A stretch of 62,474 nucleotides of DNA from Proteromonas lacertae (lineage: Eukaryota > Sar > Bigyra > Opalinata > Proteromonadidae), in NCBI GenBank assembly GCA_002245135.1, contig NGBS01000903.1, positions 1 to 62,474 on the forward strand. Direction: 5' to 3'. Under the pieces are notes generated by a model that worked only from the letters and a program-made list of their open reading frames with translations, was not told the DNA's origin and did not search any database. The translations under genes were made by a program, and so were the position numbers. Positions 35,612-50,667 of the stretch are shown piece after piece (the first letter of the stretch is position 1; each line of letters begins with the position of its first letter).

Positions 35612-38600
35612 TTATGAAATAGTCTCATATCCCTTTGTTCTATTTCATTATATATAAAAATTGATAAATATACGCTATTTCCATAATACTAAACGGTTTA
35701 GTTGCTCCAGGAGCAGCAGATGCATTTGGAACAAACCAACTGCTATTATTATTTGCCATTTGTTCAGTCATTATTAACATCTTAGATACTTCTTCCCTAA
35801 ATATACTACAGCAACTCTTCAATATTGTACTATCATCAGTAAATATCGAATGTTTCTTCAATCTGTCAGTCATAGAATCATTAAACTGTGTCAAACAGTT
35901 ATAATACTGTAATATCTTGGGAAATATAGTATAAATAGGATGGACAATAACTAAGAAGATATACAAATAGATAAATATACTCTCATGATTTTCACTTCTT
36001 ATAAAATCATCAGTCATGCATATTCTATACAAAGTCACATATGGAATAGCATATGTATTAATAATAATAGAATAAGCAACATAATCTAAACATTGTCTAT
36101 ATTCCAAAGGTAACTTTATAACTGGACATGTTTGAATGGTTAGAGTTGCTTTCTTTTTACCTGTAAAGAATCGAGCTAATGCTTGAAATCCTTGTCTTCT
36201 TTGTAATGTGTTATTTGGATCTATTCCTACTGGATTTAAGAGAGAACCACCATATATATCTAAATTTATTTTTCTATTTGTAATATATATATATTTCTAT
36301 TATACTTTTCGATTGGTATTAAACAGAAATCTCTCAATAATTGTTTTGAATAGCCACACATCACTTCAATAGTACTCTATTAATAAATGAATAATATATA
36401 TAATATATACTGTTTCATTGGGCAATTGTATAACCATATTTAACTCAAATACTATAAATATATTATACTTCTCAATTGCTCCTCTTTTATAATCCCATTC
36501 GTATCTAACAAATATATTATTTGAATCAATTTTATCAATTGCTTTTGCTGTTTCAGCTGTTTCTTTAATTGGCTTTTTCTTTGGCAATTCAAACGACCAA
36601 ACATCTTCTAATTCTTTATTCCAATTTGCTAATACTTTATATTGATTAGATAACATATTAATTCTACCATTTTCACATTCTTCTATTATATAAATTCTCA
36701 CATACCTTTCTCTAATTATATCACTTAATAATCTCATTTGATTTGGGGGGTAATTCTTCGTTTCAGGATCAATAGGATGAGGTAAACCTTCAATTTTGGA
36801 AAGTAAAAAACTTGTTTGAAATATCACACGATTTGATTGTTTTTCTAAGTACTTCGATGAAACTCTTGCTCCTTCTGAATCTAATACAATTGAATTATAA
36901 TCGTCATAATTAGTGAATTTCAATGCTTTATTATATGAATTTTCATACTATATTATTATATATATATAATATACTAAGTTATCATAATCTTTTCCAAATG
37001 ACATTCTATATGTTTCTGGTAAATATTTCATTCTATCACAATAATTTGGATTGAAAAATGATATTGAATCTAATAATTTAGAAACAAATTTTTCATCACT
37101 TGAATGTGGTAGAATTACTTTAATTCCTCTTTCATCTAAATATTAATTAATAATAAAATTACATATACATATTCTAACAAAAAGATCAATCATTGCATCT
37201 TTTCGAATAATATCTGTTTTTAATGGATCTAATTTCTCAATAATTCTTTCAATATGCCTCATATCAGTTTCTTTAGGATGATATCTTCCTAAACTGTTCA
37301 GATACTAATAATATATAATATAATATAATACATTTATAAAAGTATCTTTATTCATTCTTCCAGTATTTGCATGATCTAAATTTGACCATTTACTCTTTAT
37401 TGTTAGTAATACTTTTCTTGATAATACTCTATATATAAGAAAATTAAAAGATAATAATAATTATACTTTTTTAATAGGAAGTATCTATTGAAATAGGAAA
37501 AAAATTGATCTCCACTGATTGCAAATTCTTCAAACATGTTTGCATTGATGGAACTGTTATTATTATTATTATTAGCTTGTTGTTGTTGTTGTTGTTGTTG
37601 TTGCTGCTGCTGTTGTTGTTGTGTTCTTCTTGGATCTGCTAATGTCTTTTTCTTATTATTTGGTGTAATATAATGCATATAATCCTTCTGTAATTCAATA
37701 TTGACTTTATCCTATTCAAATACATATCAAAATATTAATAATACATCATCTATATCTTCATCAAATGATCTGTAAACTGTAGCAATATCTTTCAGTTTAA
37801 CAGTTCCATTGGGTTGTTTTATTTTATCATAAATCTCATATAAATCTTTCGATAGAAATTCATTTACAGATAATATAGTTTTATTAAATCTACTTCTCAA
37901 TTCCTGACCTTTCCTAGTATTTGTTCCTAATAAATGAATTAAAAAATCTCTATATCTTATATATATAAGGTCTGTTGGAACTTCTTGATATTCTGAATAA
38001 AATTGTACAATAAATGATAATTCTGATATTGAATATGGATAGCCGAAATCATCTAATATATTCTTAAATGTGTAGAATTCAATTGTTCCCTTTTTATCTT
38101 TATCAGCCTATTAAAAACAACAATAATATATATATATATACATCTTCAAAGGCGAAGAAATCAATATCAATTTGATCAAAAACTCTACTCATAGCATCAT
38201 ATTTCTTTGCCAATATATCATGATTAAACTCTGGATCAATAAATGAAGCAAAATCTCTCCAACTATAGTAAAAATAATTATTATATATCATCATATATAC
38301 TCAATATTACCTGATTTATCCCAATCTATTGCTGTAATTAATTTATTACTTTCTTCTGGAGTTAAATTCACTTTTATCTTAGTAATTAATTTTCTAAAAT
38401 CAACTAGATTTAATACACCATCTCTGTCTTTATCAAGAGCTTCACAGAATTCATTTATTCTCTTCTTTCTATTGACTTGTCTGTTGAAATTGTATTTGAC
38501 TAATAAAAGTAAGTTTAATATATCATCTGTTATTGAATCAACTCTTATGAAACTTTGGAATTGTGAAATATTGATTAAAACATCATCTAAATAATTAATT

Positions 38601-41600
38601 TATAAAAATAAAAATATATACTATCTAGATTAAATGCATGAAATAATAAATTCAATTCATTTGGATTAGCCATCAAGCCAACATTTCTAAATAAAGTTGT
38701 ATATTCATCAAATGATAATTTACCATCATTATTCTTATCAAAATCATTGAAAATCTTCCACAAAGAAGTCTTATTGTCACTATTCAAATAAATAAATATA
38801 ATGCTATTAATATACACTATATATTTATGAATAATCTTTCTAAAATCATTCAATATTATCTTAGGTACAAGATAATTAACAGGTTTTGAATAATCTAATG
38901 GGTTAAAATCATCTTTCTTTTCATCTGAAGATAAATCAGAATCAGAACGAGCAATTGAAGCAGTTTCTTCTTCATCATTATATTGGAAATTCAACTCTTC
39001 TGGAGGAGCATTTGGTGGCGGATAATATTTAGTATTAATTTGATAGAAGTTGTTATATAGTTTATTGACATATGCATTTACACTACCCATATCAACAAAT
39101 CCTTTCTTACTTGCATCAAAGAAATTACATAACCATAACATTTCAGATATTGACAATGGTGGGATTTGAAAATAGAAGAAGAATTGATCTATGGTTATAT
39201 CATTCTTATTGCCTAATTTACTATTGCATAAATCCATAAAGTATTGCATTTGATTCTTACTTCTCCAATTAACTATTAATATATAATATAATATAAAATA
39301 TATACTCAGTTTATGTGCGATAATACCTTCATCTAATGTCATTATATTAATAAATCTATCAAAATCATTTGGACTAAAAGAAAATAAATAAATATATATG
39401 TAATTATACTTGATAATTTCACTATAATTAACATCAATTCCTCTAAATAAAGAATTTAAAAACTCTTTAATATCTCTATTGTCATCTAATATCTTCTTAT
39501 TCACTAGGAATGCTGAAAAATCATTGTAATTCAACTGACTTCTATAATAAAATGAATAATTAGAATAAAAATACTGATTATTATATGATTTAAACAGATC
39601 AATCACATTGACGTTATTATTAGAAGGAGATAAATTCAATTTCATCTATGTAAATAATAAAAAACAATAAAAATACACTATAATATAATTCCAATATATA
39701 TGAAGAAATAATTGGTTCAGAGATTGTATAAAAGAACATTTCAAATGGTAATGGACTATTAGCTGAAACTTCAAAGTGTTTTTGTATAGAAATAGTATTA
39801 TCAGTAGATATGGATGATATATTATTAGTTGATAATATTCTCTTTATTTTATTCAGTGATAAGAAATTAGTATGATAAAGATCAGCATCTTTGAATAACT
39901 TTAATAAATTCACTTTAGATTCAGTTATTAAGTCAAATACTTGTGATTTTAAAACTTGATTCAGTGGATATACAATTGATCTAGAATAATCATCTATTTA
40001 TATATAATAACAATAATAATACATTCACGGCAATATCTAAAGAAATCCATTACAACTTTAGTATCAATCTATACATACATAATAATAATATATTATACTT
40101 CATCTTCTTTGCATAATATTCCTAAAAACCATATCCATTCTGATAGTGATATTGGTAAATCAGAACATACTTCATATAAATCACGAATATGAAGTATCTT
40201 TCTACTATTAATATAGCGATCAAATGCATGTGAATCAATAGCATCATATTGTTTAGACCAAATTCCTATTTTATACATTGTGAATGACGTATTGAGTGTA
40301 GGAAATATTGTTTTAATGAATCTTTCAATACTATTGCGATATATATATTAATTATTAATTATTATATATTTATACTCTATTGTGTTTGATAATTCATAAT
40401 CTAAATATTTGAACACTTTATTTGCATTATCTAATGGAATATTGAATGTTTTTAATAACTTTTCAAATGCTTCAGATGACATTACAACACTATCAATATA
40501 TATAAATAATATACTCTTGTTTAGATAAACATGTTAATATTTTTCCTTTTAATTGAATACAAGTTGTTACATTTCTTCTTATTTGATATAAGATATCCAA
40601 TATTTCATCATCAATTGCTGGATCTTTTACCAAATCAATGAATAATCGATAATCTATCTTATTTTGTCCACCAAAACATAACAAATCATTAATTTTATTC
40701 AATTCAGTATTACTCCATGATCTACCAACTATTGAATCTAACGCTTTTGATATTAATTCAATTGTTACAAATTTATTTCCTTTACTAAGATTACGTTCAA
40801 TTGTCTATTTTTATAACAAAAATATAATCATGTTAATATATATATATACTGCAGTCAGTCTTCTTACATTCTTTAAATCTCTATTCTCTTTATATTTATT
40901 GAATAATTCATATTTCATATCTCTTAAAAACGGATATATTAATTCTTTTTGTAAAGGCTCTTTTGTTAATTTAGGAGATGGTGTTTGTCTAGCAGAATGA
41001 GGAGGAACAATGTCATTATTATCTGCTCTCTTTGATTCACTTAAACTATCACCTTTTGATTCTTTCATTTCACCTGCTGATGATGATGGTATATCTTTCT
41101 TTATTATTGGTTCTGGTTCAACTTTTGACTTTGTTTCTTCTACTATTTCTCTTGGTTTTTCGATTGTTGGTCTTGAAATTGGTTTATTATTATCTGATAC
41201 TTTACTTTCTCCATCTTCTTTTACTTTTATTTCTTCTTTTATCTTTATTTGTTGTTCTTCCTTTTTAACTTTATTTTCTTCCTTTTCTTCTGATTTTGAT
41301 TCTGATATTTTAACTGGTTCAAGCTTCTTTGATTCTTCTTCTTTTGGTTTTGGTTTTATTGGTTCTTTTTTATCCATTCTTTTACTTTCGGATAAGTCTT
41401 CTATTCTATTTATTCTACTATCTATTTTCTTTATCTCTGTTGGTCTTGGTGATATCTTTTTATCTCCAAATTTTGATTCTTCTCGTAATGTCGTATCTCT
41501 ACTTGGAATTAGATCGCTTTCAAATTTTGAATCTTCCAAGTGTCTATCCAAAGATGAAGTAGTTGGTGGTGCTATTGTAAAGTCTTTTCTTGCTGAAAGA

Positions 41601-41958
41601 GGTTGATCTCGAAGAGGTTCTGGGCTATCAAATTTTGATTCAGTTAATGTAGATCTTGGAGGTGTTGTAGGTGCAAGCTTTTTTATAATAGGTTCTGAGC
41701 TTTTTGAATCGCCTTCATTTGTCTTTGAATCATTTAAAGTAGGTCTAGCATTATATTAATAAATAATATTTTTAATAACACATACCTTGGTTTAGATACA
41801 ACTACTCTTGGGCTGATTTTAGGTTTAATTGGTTCTATTTTGTCTCTTTCCTTGCTTTCTGAAAGAGGTTTTAAATTAATGTCATTTGACAGTTTGGACT
41901 TTGATGCGAATGGTGATTTACTCTCACTCACTGTTGGATTTAATTGTTTCTTAACCAT
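35612..41958 (-). CDS. Long EF-hand protein with nephrocystin-1-like C-terminal region, roughly 1,900 aa
   Basis: Many micro-introns split this gene. The N-terminal part is a disordered Ser/Lys/Glu/Pro region full of ESK and SK motifs. The middle is a series of EF-hand-like units, some with good Ca-binding loops (DKNNDGKLSFDE, DKDRDGVLNLVD) and others degenerate, in the style of EFCAB6. A polyQ tract follows. The C-terminal 450 residues (exons 35612-36923) match the recalled layout of the nephrocystin-1 C-terminus: GRINMLSNQYKVLANW, FIVFELNMVI, GGSLLNPVGIDP, RRQGFQALARFF and HPIYTIFPKIL. Nephrocystin-1 acts at the ciliary transition zone. The start is unsure: ATG at 41958 is the only in-frame one, but similar coding sequence continues upstream to about 42050. 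One intron (about 35969-35998, 30 nt) is stopless 3n. It could be two genes. Confidence 0.6.
37577..37621. repeat. CAA/CAG triplet tract coding 15 glutamines
   Basis: On the minus strand this is a run of CAA with three CAG interruptions inside the EF-hand/nephrocystin-like gene, followed by an Asn run. It is typical of the Gln/Asn-rich tracts found throughout this genome. Confidence 0.9.
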
Positions 41959-42170
41959 GGGTCTTGAAATGGGATTTAAGTTTGAAGTAGGTCGACTAAA
42001 GCCTCTACCACCATCTGACTTTCCCTCACCTCGTGGTTCGCTGAATTTAGAATCTATTTTTTAAAAATTGAAAATATGAAACGATTAATATTTTAAATAA
42101 ATTTGGGACAAAATCAAATTCGTGAAGTGACAGTTTAGAAAAATATAGCTGTTATAAAGTTTTATTTTTG

Positions 42171-43065
42171 ATGAATTCTTCTTCATTAATAGATAATCAT
42201 CCATTTCACAAAGATCCACAAGTAGACTGTTGGATTGACAGATGGGATAGAAGATTTATTAGAGATGAAAATCAAGCTGAATTGAAAACTTATCTGCACT
42301 CATTGCATAATGAAATGAAACATATAGATATAAAGAACAATTCAAATCCTGAATATACTACTAAAAGTATTCTTGAAAACTTTATTATTAGACATGAATG
42401 ACATGGATTTATTGAATGATATGCCGTGCTATCCATTTTCATGTAAAGAACTGAATGATTTAAGAGGAGGTAATGGAGAACAAGGAAAATCAATTGTATA
42501 TATAAAATTTATAATAAAATATTAGATTGACGATGAACATTGTTGTTTACTTTGTGTAAAATCTGGCAGAAAGAAACCAGGATGTAGATGGTGTTTTAAT
42601 CATAGTAACAATGAATTCGCAGAGAAAAGAGTTTATGGTGATAAATATTATCCAAAACCAGAAAAACTTCAATATCTTGATAGAGCACCATCCTATGATC
42701 AATTTATGGATTTAAATGCCAATTATGAACTCTTTAGTGAAGATACTCAAGTGTTACTTGAAAGAACACAGAATATGCTTCATTCACCAGAAACAGATAG
42801 ATATAAGTCATTTATTCAAAAAATAAGAAAAACAAGAAAGTTATTAACCTCGCAACCACATCCTAAACATCCAAGAAAAATGAATTCCAAATCTTTGGGA
42901 TGGAAAGCTCCAAAACATTTCATAAATAGATCTTCATTGGAAGTATATGAAAAGAAAGAACCACCCAAAGAACCAATCATTACTGTTCATGATAGAAGTT
43001 ATATTCCTGAAATATTGACCGATTTTAGTAATGTTCAATATGAATCATATAGAGTGTTTGAATAA
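42171..43065 (+). CDS. Unrecognised Cys-containing protein, 279 aa
   Basis: The coding sequence is join(42171..42366, 42392..42495, 42526..43065), with introns of 25 and 30 nt. I do not recognise the family. The N-terminus is rich in Trp, Asp and Arg (DCWIDRWDRRFIRDENQ). The centre has a compact Cys cluster, CCLLCVKSG then GCRWCFNHS, that could bind zinc. The rest is basic and helical (RKTRKLL...HPKHPRKM), ending near SNVQYESYRVFE. There is no signal peptide or membrane segment. It diverges from the EF-hand gene, and the frame holds across both introns, so it is very likely a real gene. Confidence 0.65.
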
Positions 43066-43227
43066 GAGTTGATTAATGTTGTAATTAAGATTAATTTAAT
43101 AGTTATTTATTTATAAGTGTTGCTATTGATTTGAATATATAGAATATATGATTATAGAGTTTCTAGTATATGTCTAATTTACTTTTCACAGTTCCAAAAT
43201 ATATAGTCGTTTTAAGAAATTCTCAAA

Positions 43228-46200
43228 ATGAATGAAAATGATAAATTGTTGTATATTTAGCAATAATTAATTCACATTAGATATATTGTATCTTCTTTAA
43301 AATCTTGGGAAGAAGAAGATAATGCTTTAAACAGATCTTTTGATGAAGAGGCTTATGATGATGAAAAGACTATAAAGACAATCGATTGGGATATATCGAT
43401 AAGTAAAGATAAGAAGAAACTTGTTGTTATTTCACCTAACAGATTATTCTTCTATTCTGTATATTTATGTTTTTATGAGTTATAGAATGCAAATGATATA
43501 AAAATTGAAAATACGAAATATACTTTTCAGAATGATATAACAAGTGTGGACTATAATTATTGTTGGGACGAACAGTCTAAGCATTTTTTCTTTCAAACAG
43601 AATTAACTTTCTACGTATATTAATTAATTAATATGATAGATCTTCTCTAATGATGGAGAACTGATAAAGTCATTTGAAATGTCTGATTTGAAGTTTAAAA
43701 CAATACCTAGTAGAATAATAGGAGTTGGCGTTAGTTATGCAACATGTAGACGTATATATATATAATAAATACTATCATAATAGCTGGTAAACAATGTTTG
43801 AGAGTTGTTTGTACTACATCAAAGAATGAAATTTATATATTCCATCTTTCACTTACATCATATGAATTACACTTATCAAATAATAACAATATTCCATTTT
43901 TATTTACAGATACAATCAATTCAATCTCTTGTTTTCAATATAATTCAGAGTTAAGTTTAATCCATTTAGGTGGAGTATTATTCAATTCAAATACATCAAA
44001 AGAAGAAGAAATAATCATTTGTTTCAAAATTAAAGATGATGATAGTATTGAAGAAGTTTATACAATAAACAATAAAGTAAACAATAAAGAAGATAATGAC
44101 AATGAAGAAAAAGATGATTTAGAGAATGGAATAACGAATATTCCTTGGTATATGAAGATATATAAATCAGTACTCACATTCATTTTCTCTTATTTTTCAG
44201 CTTATAATGTTTTTAAAAGATCAATCATATCAATGGATTATAACAAAGATAATAATCAATTAATGGTATTGAATAACGATGGTTATGTATTTATATGGAA
44301 TATAATGGATGGCACATATATATCATCATTAAAAGAAAAGAGAAATGATAATAGAATAATACAAACTGTTTATTGGAATAATAATGTAATATTGAACTGT
44401 GAAGATGGATTGATTGATATTTATGATAATAAACTAGAAAAGAAATTAAATAAAAACCAAAAGGAATATATTCATACACCATTAAGGATGGTTAGTAATG
44501 AAGATAAGGTGTTTGTATTAACAAAAGAAATAAATAATGATAATAATAGTATAATTGACTTGAAGTGTTTATTAAAATGTTCACCAGAAGAATTATTGTC
44601 TTATTATGTAAAAAATAAAGCATATGGAAATGCTTTGAGCTTATGTGATGAATATCATTTGGAGAAAGATATTATATATAAACAACAATGGCTTGATTAT
44701 GTGTCAAGCCATTCTAATAATCCTTATCACAATATTAACTTGTATAAAAATATGTTGAATCTTATTAATGATAATGCATGGATTGTTAATCAATTAATGA
44801 CTGTATTTTCAAATGTATTTTTTATCATTATTTAATTCTTTTGATTTTTATTCCATAGGATTCAATTGATGATGAAACAGATGCTTTACAGTTTGGTATA
44901 AAAAAGTGTAAAGAAATTTTACATATTGAAGAAGAAATAGAAAAAGGTAAAATAAAAGAAATTATTGATGAAGTATTCAATAAAAATAAAAATGAAAAAG
45001 ATATCAGCACATTCATCTATATGTTATTATTATTGAAATATAATCAATATCATGAGATTTATAAAGAATATATAAAAATTACAAACTCAGAATATGATTC
45101 CACATACTTTCAGCAATTAGTATTAATGAAAATGAAGGGTTGGGTTATTGATCAAGCCAAAAGAGGTAATTATGAAATGATTATATTCTTATTCAAGGAA
45201 TATAATACTATACTATTACCATACAGGTTGGAAATAATAAATAAACTGTCAAGTATTGTTTCACCAAATTTATATAAAGATATTTTACCATCATTTTCTT
45301 TAGATAATAATGATACTGATGTTGAATGGTTTAACAGAAAAGAGAATATTGATTATCTTGTTGATAAATTGAAAGAAAAGAATCTCTTTGAAATGTATAA
45401 AAATCAGTTAGATGTTTTTTATTACTATATTATTGATGAAGAAAGTGATGAATTGTTGAAGAAACAGAATAATATGTTAGAAATATGTGAATGGTATGTA
45501 GACAAAATTAATGCAGTATATAAAGAAACTAGTTTACTTTCATACTGTTATGATTTATCCAAAATATTCTACACACATATAAAAGGCACCAAAGAAAAGG
45601 AAATAGATAAAAAATATATTAAATATATAGAGAATATAAATGAATTATACATTCTTAATTATGAGAAAGATACATTACTATCAACATCCTTAAAAAATTG
45701 GGTTTTATTATCTGCAGAATCAAAGATTCAATTATTATTACAACATTCTACGGTAGATACAATAGTAAGTGATATATATAATTATATATTCCCATTAATG
45801 GATTTGTCATTACAATATAATATAGAAGATGAATATTATAACTCATTGAAAGAATATATAATGAAACAAAGTGAAAATAAATCATATTTGCCATTTATAT
45901 TAGAAATATTTAGAACATCACAGAAAGATTCAGTAGTTTCAACAAGAATAATCAGAACTGATGAAGAGGTAAAAGATATGCTAATTGAAATATGCTCAAA
46001 TACAAAAGAATCTAATCAGTTCGATTTAATTGCTAATATATTAGATTGTATTAGTAATAAATATTCGACGAATGAAAGAATTATTCAATTGAAATGTGAT
46101 ATTGATGCTTCTCTTTTATTAAAAAAAATGTATCAGATTTATATTGAAATACCAAAATATTCAGAATGGAAAGTTAAATATGAAGCAAATAAAGAAAAAG

Positions 46201-49034
46201 ATGAGAGTATATTATCTCTTACTGAAACGAGCGAATATAATATAGTATATCAAATGTATCAGAAAAAAGCAACAATTAAATCATTGTTTGATCATGTAAT
46301 GTTACTTCATCAATTTGTTTTTAATTATATTGATGAAAAGGTGTTGTATGAAATAATCATTAATCAGTTACTAATAGATAATGAATTTTATATGGTGAAG
46401 ACTTACAGTAATAGAATTACGCATGATAAATTAGTACAATTGATAATAAGAACATCAAAAATGATCTATACATCAGCAGCAAATTGTAGTTCTCCAGAAT
46501 TAGATAAATCACTTCAATGTTTAGAGTTATTGGAATATGAAGATAATGAAGAAGTTGAAAAAGAAAAGAATTTCATACTTGCATTGAAAATGATACCTTT
46601 GTTCAAAGTGGAGATATTACCAGCTGAAATTGTGTTACATTCAGATAATAACATTGGAATAATAGAGAATATAATGAAAAATAATCCAAATGCCTATATG
46701 GTTGATAATGCTTATATGCCTGGTCATCATCTACTGGAATTTGCAAATAAAATAGGTATTACTTCTCCAGTGGAATTGTTGAAAGTAAAAGTAATGATGT
46801 TGCAAAGTACAATGAAGAATAATGATTATCAATTATCACATCAATTTTGTATTGAATTAATATTATCCAATGAAATTAAAGACAAAAAAATGGTCAAAGA
46901 AAGAGAGATAATTTCTGAAATATGTTATGATTTAGTTAAAGTGAATGATAATGCAATCAATTTTGCTGGTCAATTAGAATTGATTGAATTTGCATTGACA
47001 AATGGTAGTATTGATGTAATAGAAAAATCCATAGAAATATATCCAAATATTATTCTTTATAGCAATATATCTGATTTATTAAAGATTCAAGCAGTTAAGC
47101 AAATATTCCCAGAATATTTACAAAATCTAAAGGATATAAAATATAAATTGCCAAATGAAATATGTAATGAGATATTTAAATCTTATAAAATACTTGAACC
47201 TTTATTAGAGAATAAAAAAGTAAATCAATTATTAACAACAATATATTCGATGTTATTAAATGAAAATATCACTGATAAGATTGATATATATAAGATTTTA
47301 TTGAAAATACACTTTCCCAAAGATATTATAGTTTCACATGGTATTATCAATGAAATGATATGTAATACTGATTTATTTAATTATGATGAAATTGTTAATC
47401 AATATGAAGATTTGAATTATGTACAATGCCTCTATAGTTTGCTATTCATGAGTTTAAGTGTTTTTATAACTAAATCATATAATAGAGATGAAATTAATAC
47501 AAATGATTATATGAATGATGATAATAATGATGAAATAATATCTCAATTTGAAACAATCAAAACAACAACACCAAAAATAATACCCTATATAGAGTTATAT
47601 CAATCAATATATGGAGAATATCAATCATTAAATATTCTTAACATATCAGATAGCAATAATAACGATACTATTTCATCACCATCTCCAATTAACCCAATCA
47701 ATTCTGAAAGATATTTCAATCATTGTAAATCATCATTACACAAACCAAATACATTTGATAGTTGTGTAAAGTATTTGAAATATTTAAACACAAAACAATT
47801 TTCATTATTCTGTAATGAATTATTCTCGAAAGATAAAGTATCAAAAGAAATACAATTAGAATTTGTTAATTATTTTAGTCAGAATGATTTTATTGATGTG
47901 CTATATAACCATTTAATTGAAGAATCAAATGAATTTGATGTTAATGTTTTCATTTTACTATACAAACTGTTATTATATAAGGATTATAAGAAGAATGAGT
48001 TGTTTAATTTATATAAAGCGATAATACTGATGGATTATTTCCCAAAATATATTCAAAACAATATTAAACTGAATGATTCATTAACTCTATTTACAGATAT
48101 AATAGAGAATTATACTTCAGAAAATGATGTAGAAAAATCCAAAAAATTGTTAAATGTATTGATGTTATGGGATAATTTGAGTAATAATAATTGCAGTGTT
48201 ATTTATTCAAACATGGAAGATTTTCTATTCAATCTAATTCAGCCAAAAGATATTAATTATGATAAGAATAAAGAAATAATCACATTAACAACATTTTCTT
48301 ATCAAATCTTATCAAATTCAAAACCTTTAGAAAAAGAAGAAAGAAAAACAGAAGATAAAAAAGATATTTCATTAAACGAAAGTTGTTGGTTTGTATATTT
48401 AAGTAAATATCATTCAGTTTTATCAAACCAGTTTATATCATTACAATTATATTATAATTATGAAATTCTATCTGAAGAATATGTAATGAAGTTATTCAAT
48501 TTAATCAATAAATCATTAACAGCATATGAATATTCATATTTTATTCTTTCTTTTCACACTGAAGAGAATATATTAATGGTATTAAACCATTTATCAGATT
48601 TTATTGAAAAGAATCAAACATTCTTATATGAGAATGACTTTTTATCATATATAATAATATCAAAAGTGGATATATTATTATTATTATTAAAATGTAAAAC
48701 ACTGTATGAAGCAATTAAGAATATTATGTTAGGATATATGAAGGAATGGATAGAACAATCAAGACCAAATGTTCCATTTCTTTTGTCTATACCATATTTA
48801 TTGATGAAGTTGATATTGAATGGGTGTTATGTTGAAAGTATTGAAGTATATAGAGAATATTCTGGAATAAATAGTTATTTTAAAGATATTGATGGAATAT
48901 GGCAGAGTATGAAGCTTTATTTGAATAGGCTACTTAGAATTGAAGATAATGTTCAACCATTAAGTTTAGGTTGGGAATATGTTCACTCTTTAGTTAAAAT
49001 AACTATTGATAGAATGTCTACAATTGTATTTTAA
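43228..49034 (+). CDS. NBAS: NBAS/Sec39-family protein (Dsl1/NRZ tether), 1,882 aa
   Basis: NBAS is part of the complex that tethers Golgi-derived COPI vesicles to the ER. The coding sequence is join(43228..43250, 43281..43458, 43486..43614, 43640..43751, 43784..44814, 44859..49034), with introns of 25-44 nt. The N-terminal 420 residues form a WD-like propeller (DWDISISKDKKKLVVISP, NDGYVFIWNIMDGTYISSL). Next is the helical entry typical of NBAS (CSPEELLSYYVKNKAYGNAL...YKQQWLDY). The Sec39 core lies around residues 1,110-1,230 (SPVELLKVKVMMLQS, YQLSHQFCIELI, QLELIEFALTN). Metazoan NBAS is longer (about 2,370). The last exon alone codes about 1,390 residues without interruption. Confidence 0.8.
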
Positions 49035-49145
49035 TATTATTACGTTATATAGTTTGTTGGTTTATGAAATAGAAAGAAAATAAATAAATGTGAAACGAGT
49101 ATAATTTTGAATTATATCAAACTTTTTCATTTCAAGCTTTTTGAA

Positions 49146-50667
49146 ATGAATCGCTTGTTTTCCTCATTGTTGATAAAGCAACAAGCGCAAAAAATTCGTT
49201 TATTCAGAAACTTTGCAGATAATGTTTTAAAACCACCTCTGTTCACAAATCAAATGAAAGAGAATATCAATAATCACTTTTCAAAAAGAAATTTAGCTTG
49301 CTAACAATAGTAAAATGCCAGCTGCAACTCAATCAGCTACAAGTAAACAAATATCAAATAATTTTGAAGCCTATGCTGCAAAGATGAATAAAGAGTCAGA
49401 AGAAAGAAAGAAGTTTAGATTACTAATCCAAGAAAAGCAGAATTTAATGACAAAGTTTCGTCATCGTGATTTAACCTTAGAAGGTGGTATTTCTTTAATT
49501 GAAGAGTTGTACAGATTAGATGCACCATTTACTAATAGAGATGTTGAAACTATAACCAATTATTTATTAGAAAACAAACTATATGAATTAATGTTAAAGT
49601 TTTATCCAAGAATTACTCAAGCTCAATTATATTCACAATTTGGTTATAATTTCTTAATTGCATTTGCTGAATTAAATATGGAAAATGAATGTCATGAACT
49701 GTTATTATCTATAATAAAACAATACAATGTAGTTGATAAAAAAGCTTGTAGTATAGTTTAATTCTTTTTTATTTTTATTTTAATAGATAGTTTATTCTCA
49801 ATGTATTTACGTCAGAATGATATTACTGGTTTATACAATATATTTAATGAAATAACACGAAATAATATATACCTGAAATTAAATCAATATCAATTAAGTT
49901 CTATCAGTTGTGAATTATTAAATGCATTATACAAATATAAACATTACAATTTTGTTATAGAAAAGTACAATGAATATGATAGAAATGGAATAACTTTTGA
50001 TGCAGCCAGTATGAATTCAGTTTTATGTAGTTATTATTATTTACATCATTATGTGGATAGTTTAAGAATATATCATGAAATGACATTATCTAAGTTTATA
50101 CCAAATTTAGAGAGTTATTACAATGTCATTAATATATTAGAAAATGGATATATTTGGGATAAGGTTTATTATGAAATAAAGAATGTTGAAATGCTGATAA
50201 ATAATAATAATCATAATAATAATAGCAAGGATAGCAGCAGTAAACAGATAACAAAAGTAGAATCTGATTATTTTAGAGACATTACAATTATTTTAAAGAA
50301 TCATGCATTTTCAATTCTGAAAAAAGGAATTTCTGATAATGTTATTATTCTAAACTCAAAGATTCATTCAAATATTGATAAAATTAACATATCTAATATA
50401 CCTAAAGGAGTGTGTAGAACTGTATTTAGATATGCTTTGTATAGAAATTATAAGAGATTGTATAATGTTGGAAATCATAGTCTTTGTTCTTTATCTATTA
50501 GTTCTGATAGTGATAATATAGTGGAAATAGAAAGAATGATCCTGGAATATTCATTTTTTCCTTTAAGATTTAAATTTGATCCAAAGAATAATGAGATTTT
50601 CATAAATAAGGCTGATTTACATGATTTTTTTGAATATGTGAATAACAATGGAATATGGCTTATGTAA
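49146..50667 (+). CDS. Probable mitochondrial PPR-like protein, 438-470 aa
   Basis: The safe part is join(49315..49750, 49787..50667), starting at ATG 49315, with one 36-nt intron. It is a helical-repeat protein with pentatricopeptide-like units (NSVLCSYYYLHHYVDSLRIYHEM, SYYNVINILENG), which bind organelle RNA. A second ATG at 49146 begins MNRLFSSLLIKQQAQKIRLF, a good mitochondrial presequence in another frame. A 73-nt intron (49224-49296) would join the two in frame and give about 470 aa. That intron would be longer and less AT-rich than its peers, so the link is tentative. The function within the mitochondrion is unknown. Confidence 0.65.

Noticed and set aside
41010-41606. Ser/Phe-rich plus-strand open frame of 198 codons
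   Set aside because: It is the shadow of the disordered Ser/Lys/Glu region of the EF-hand gene on the other strand.
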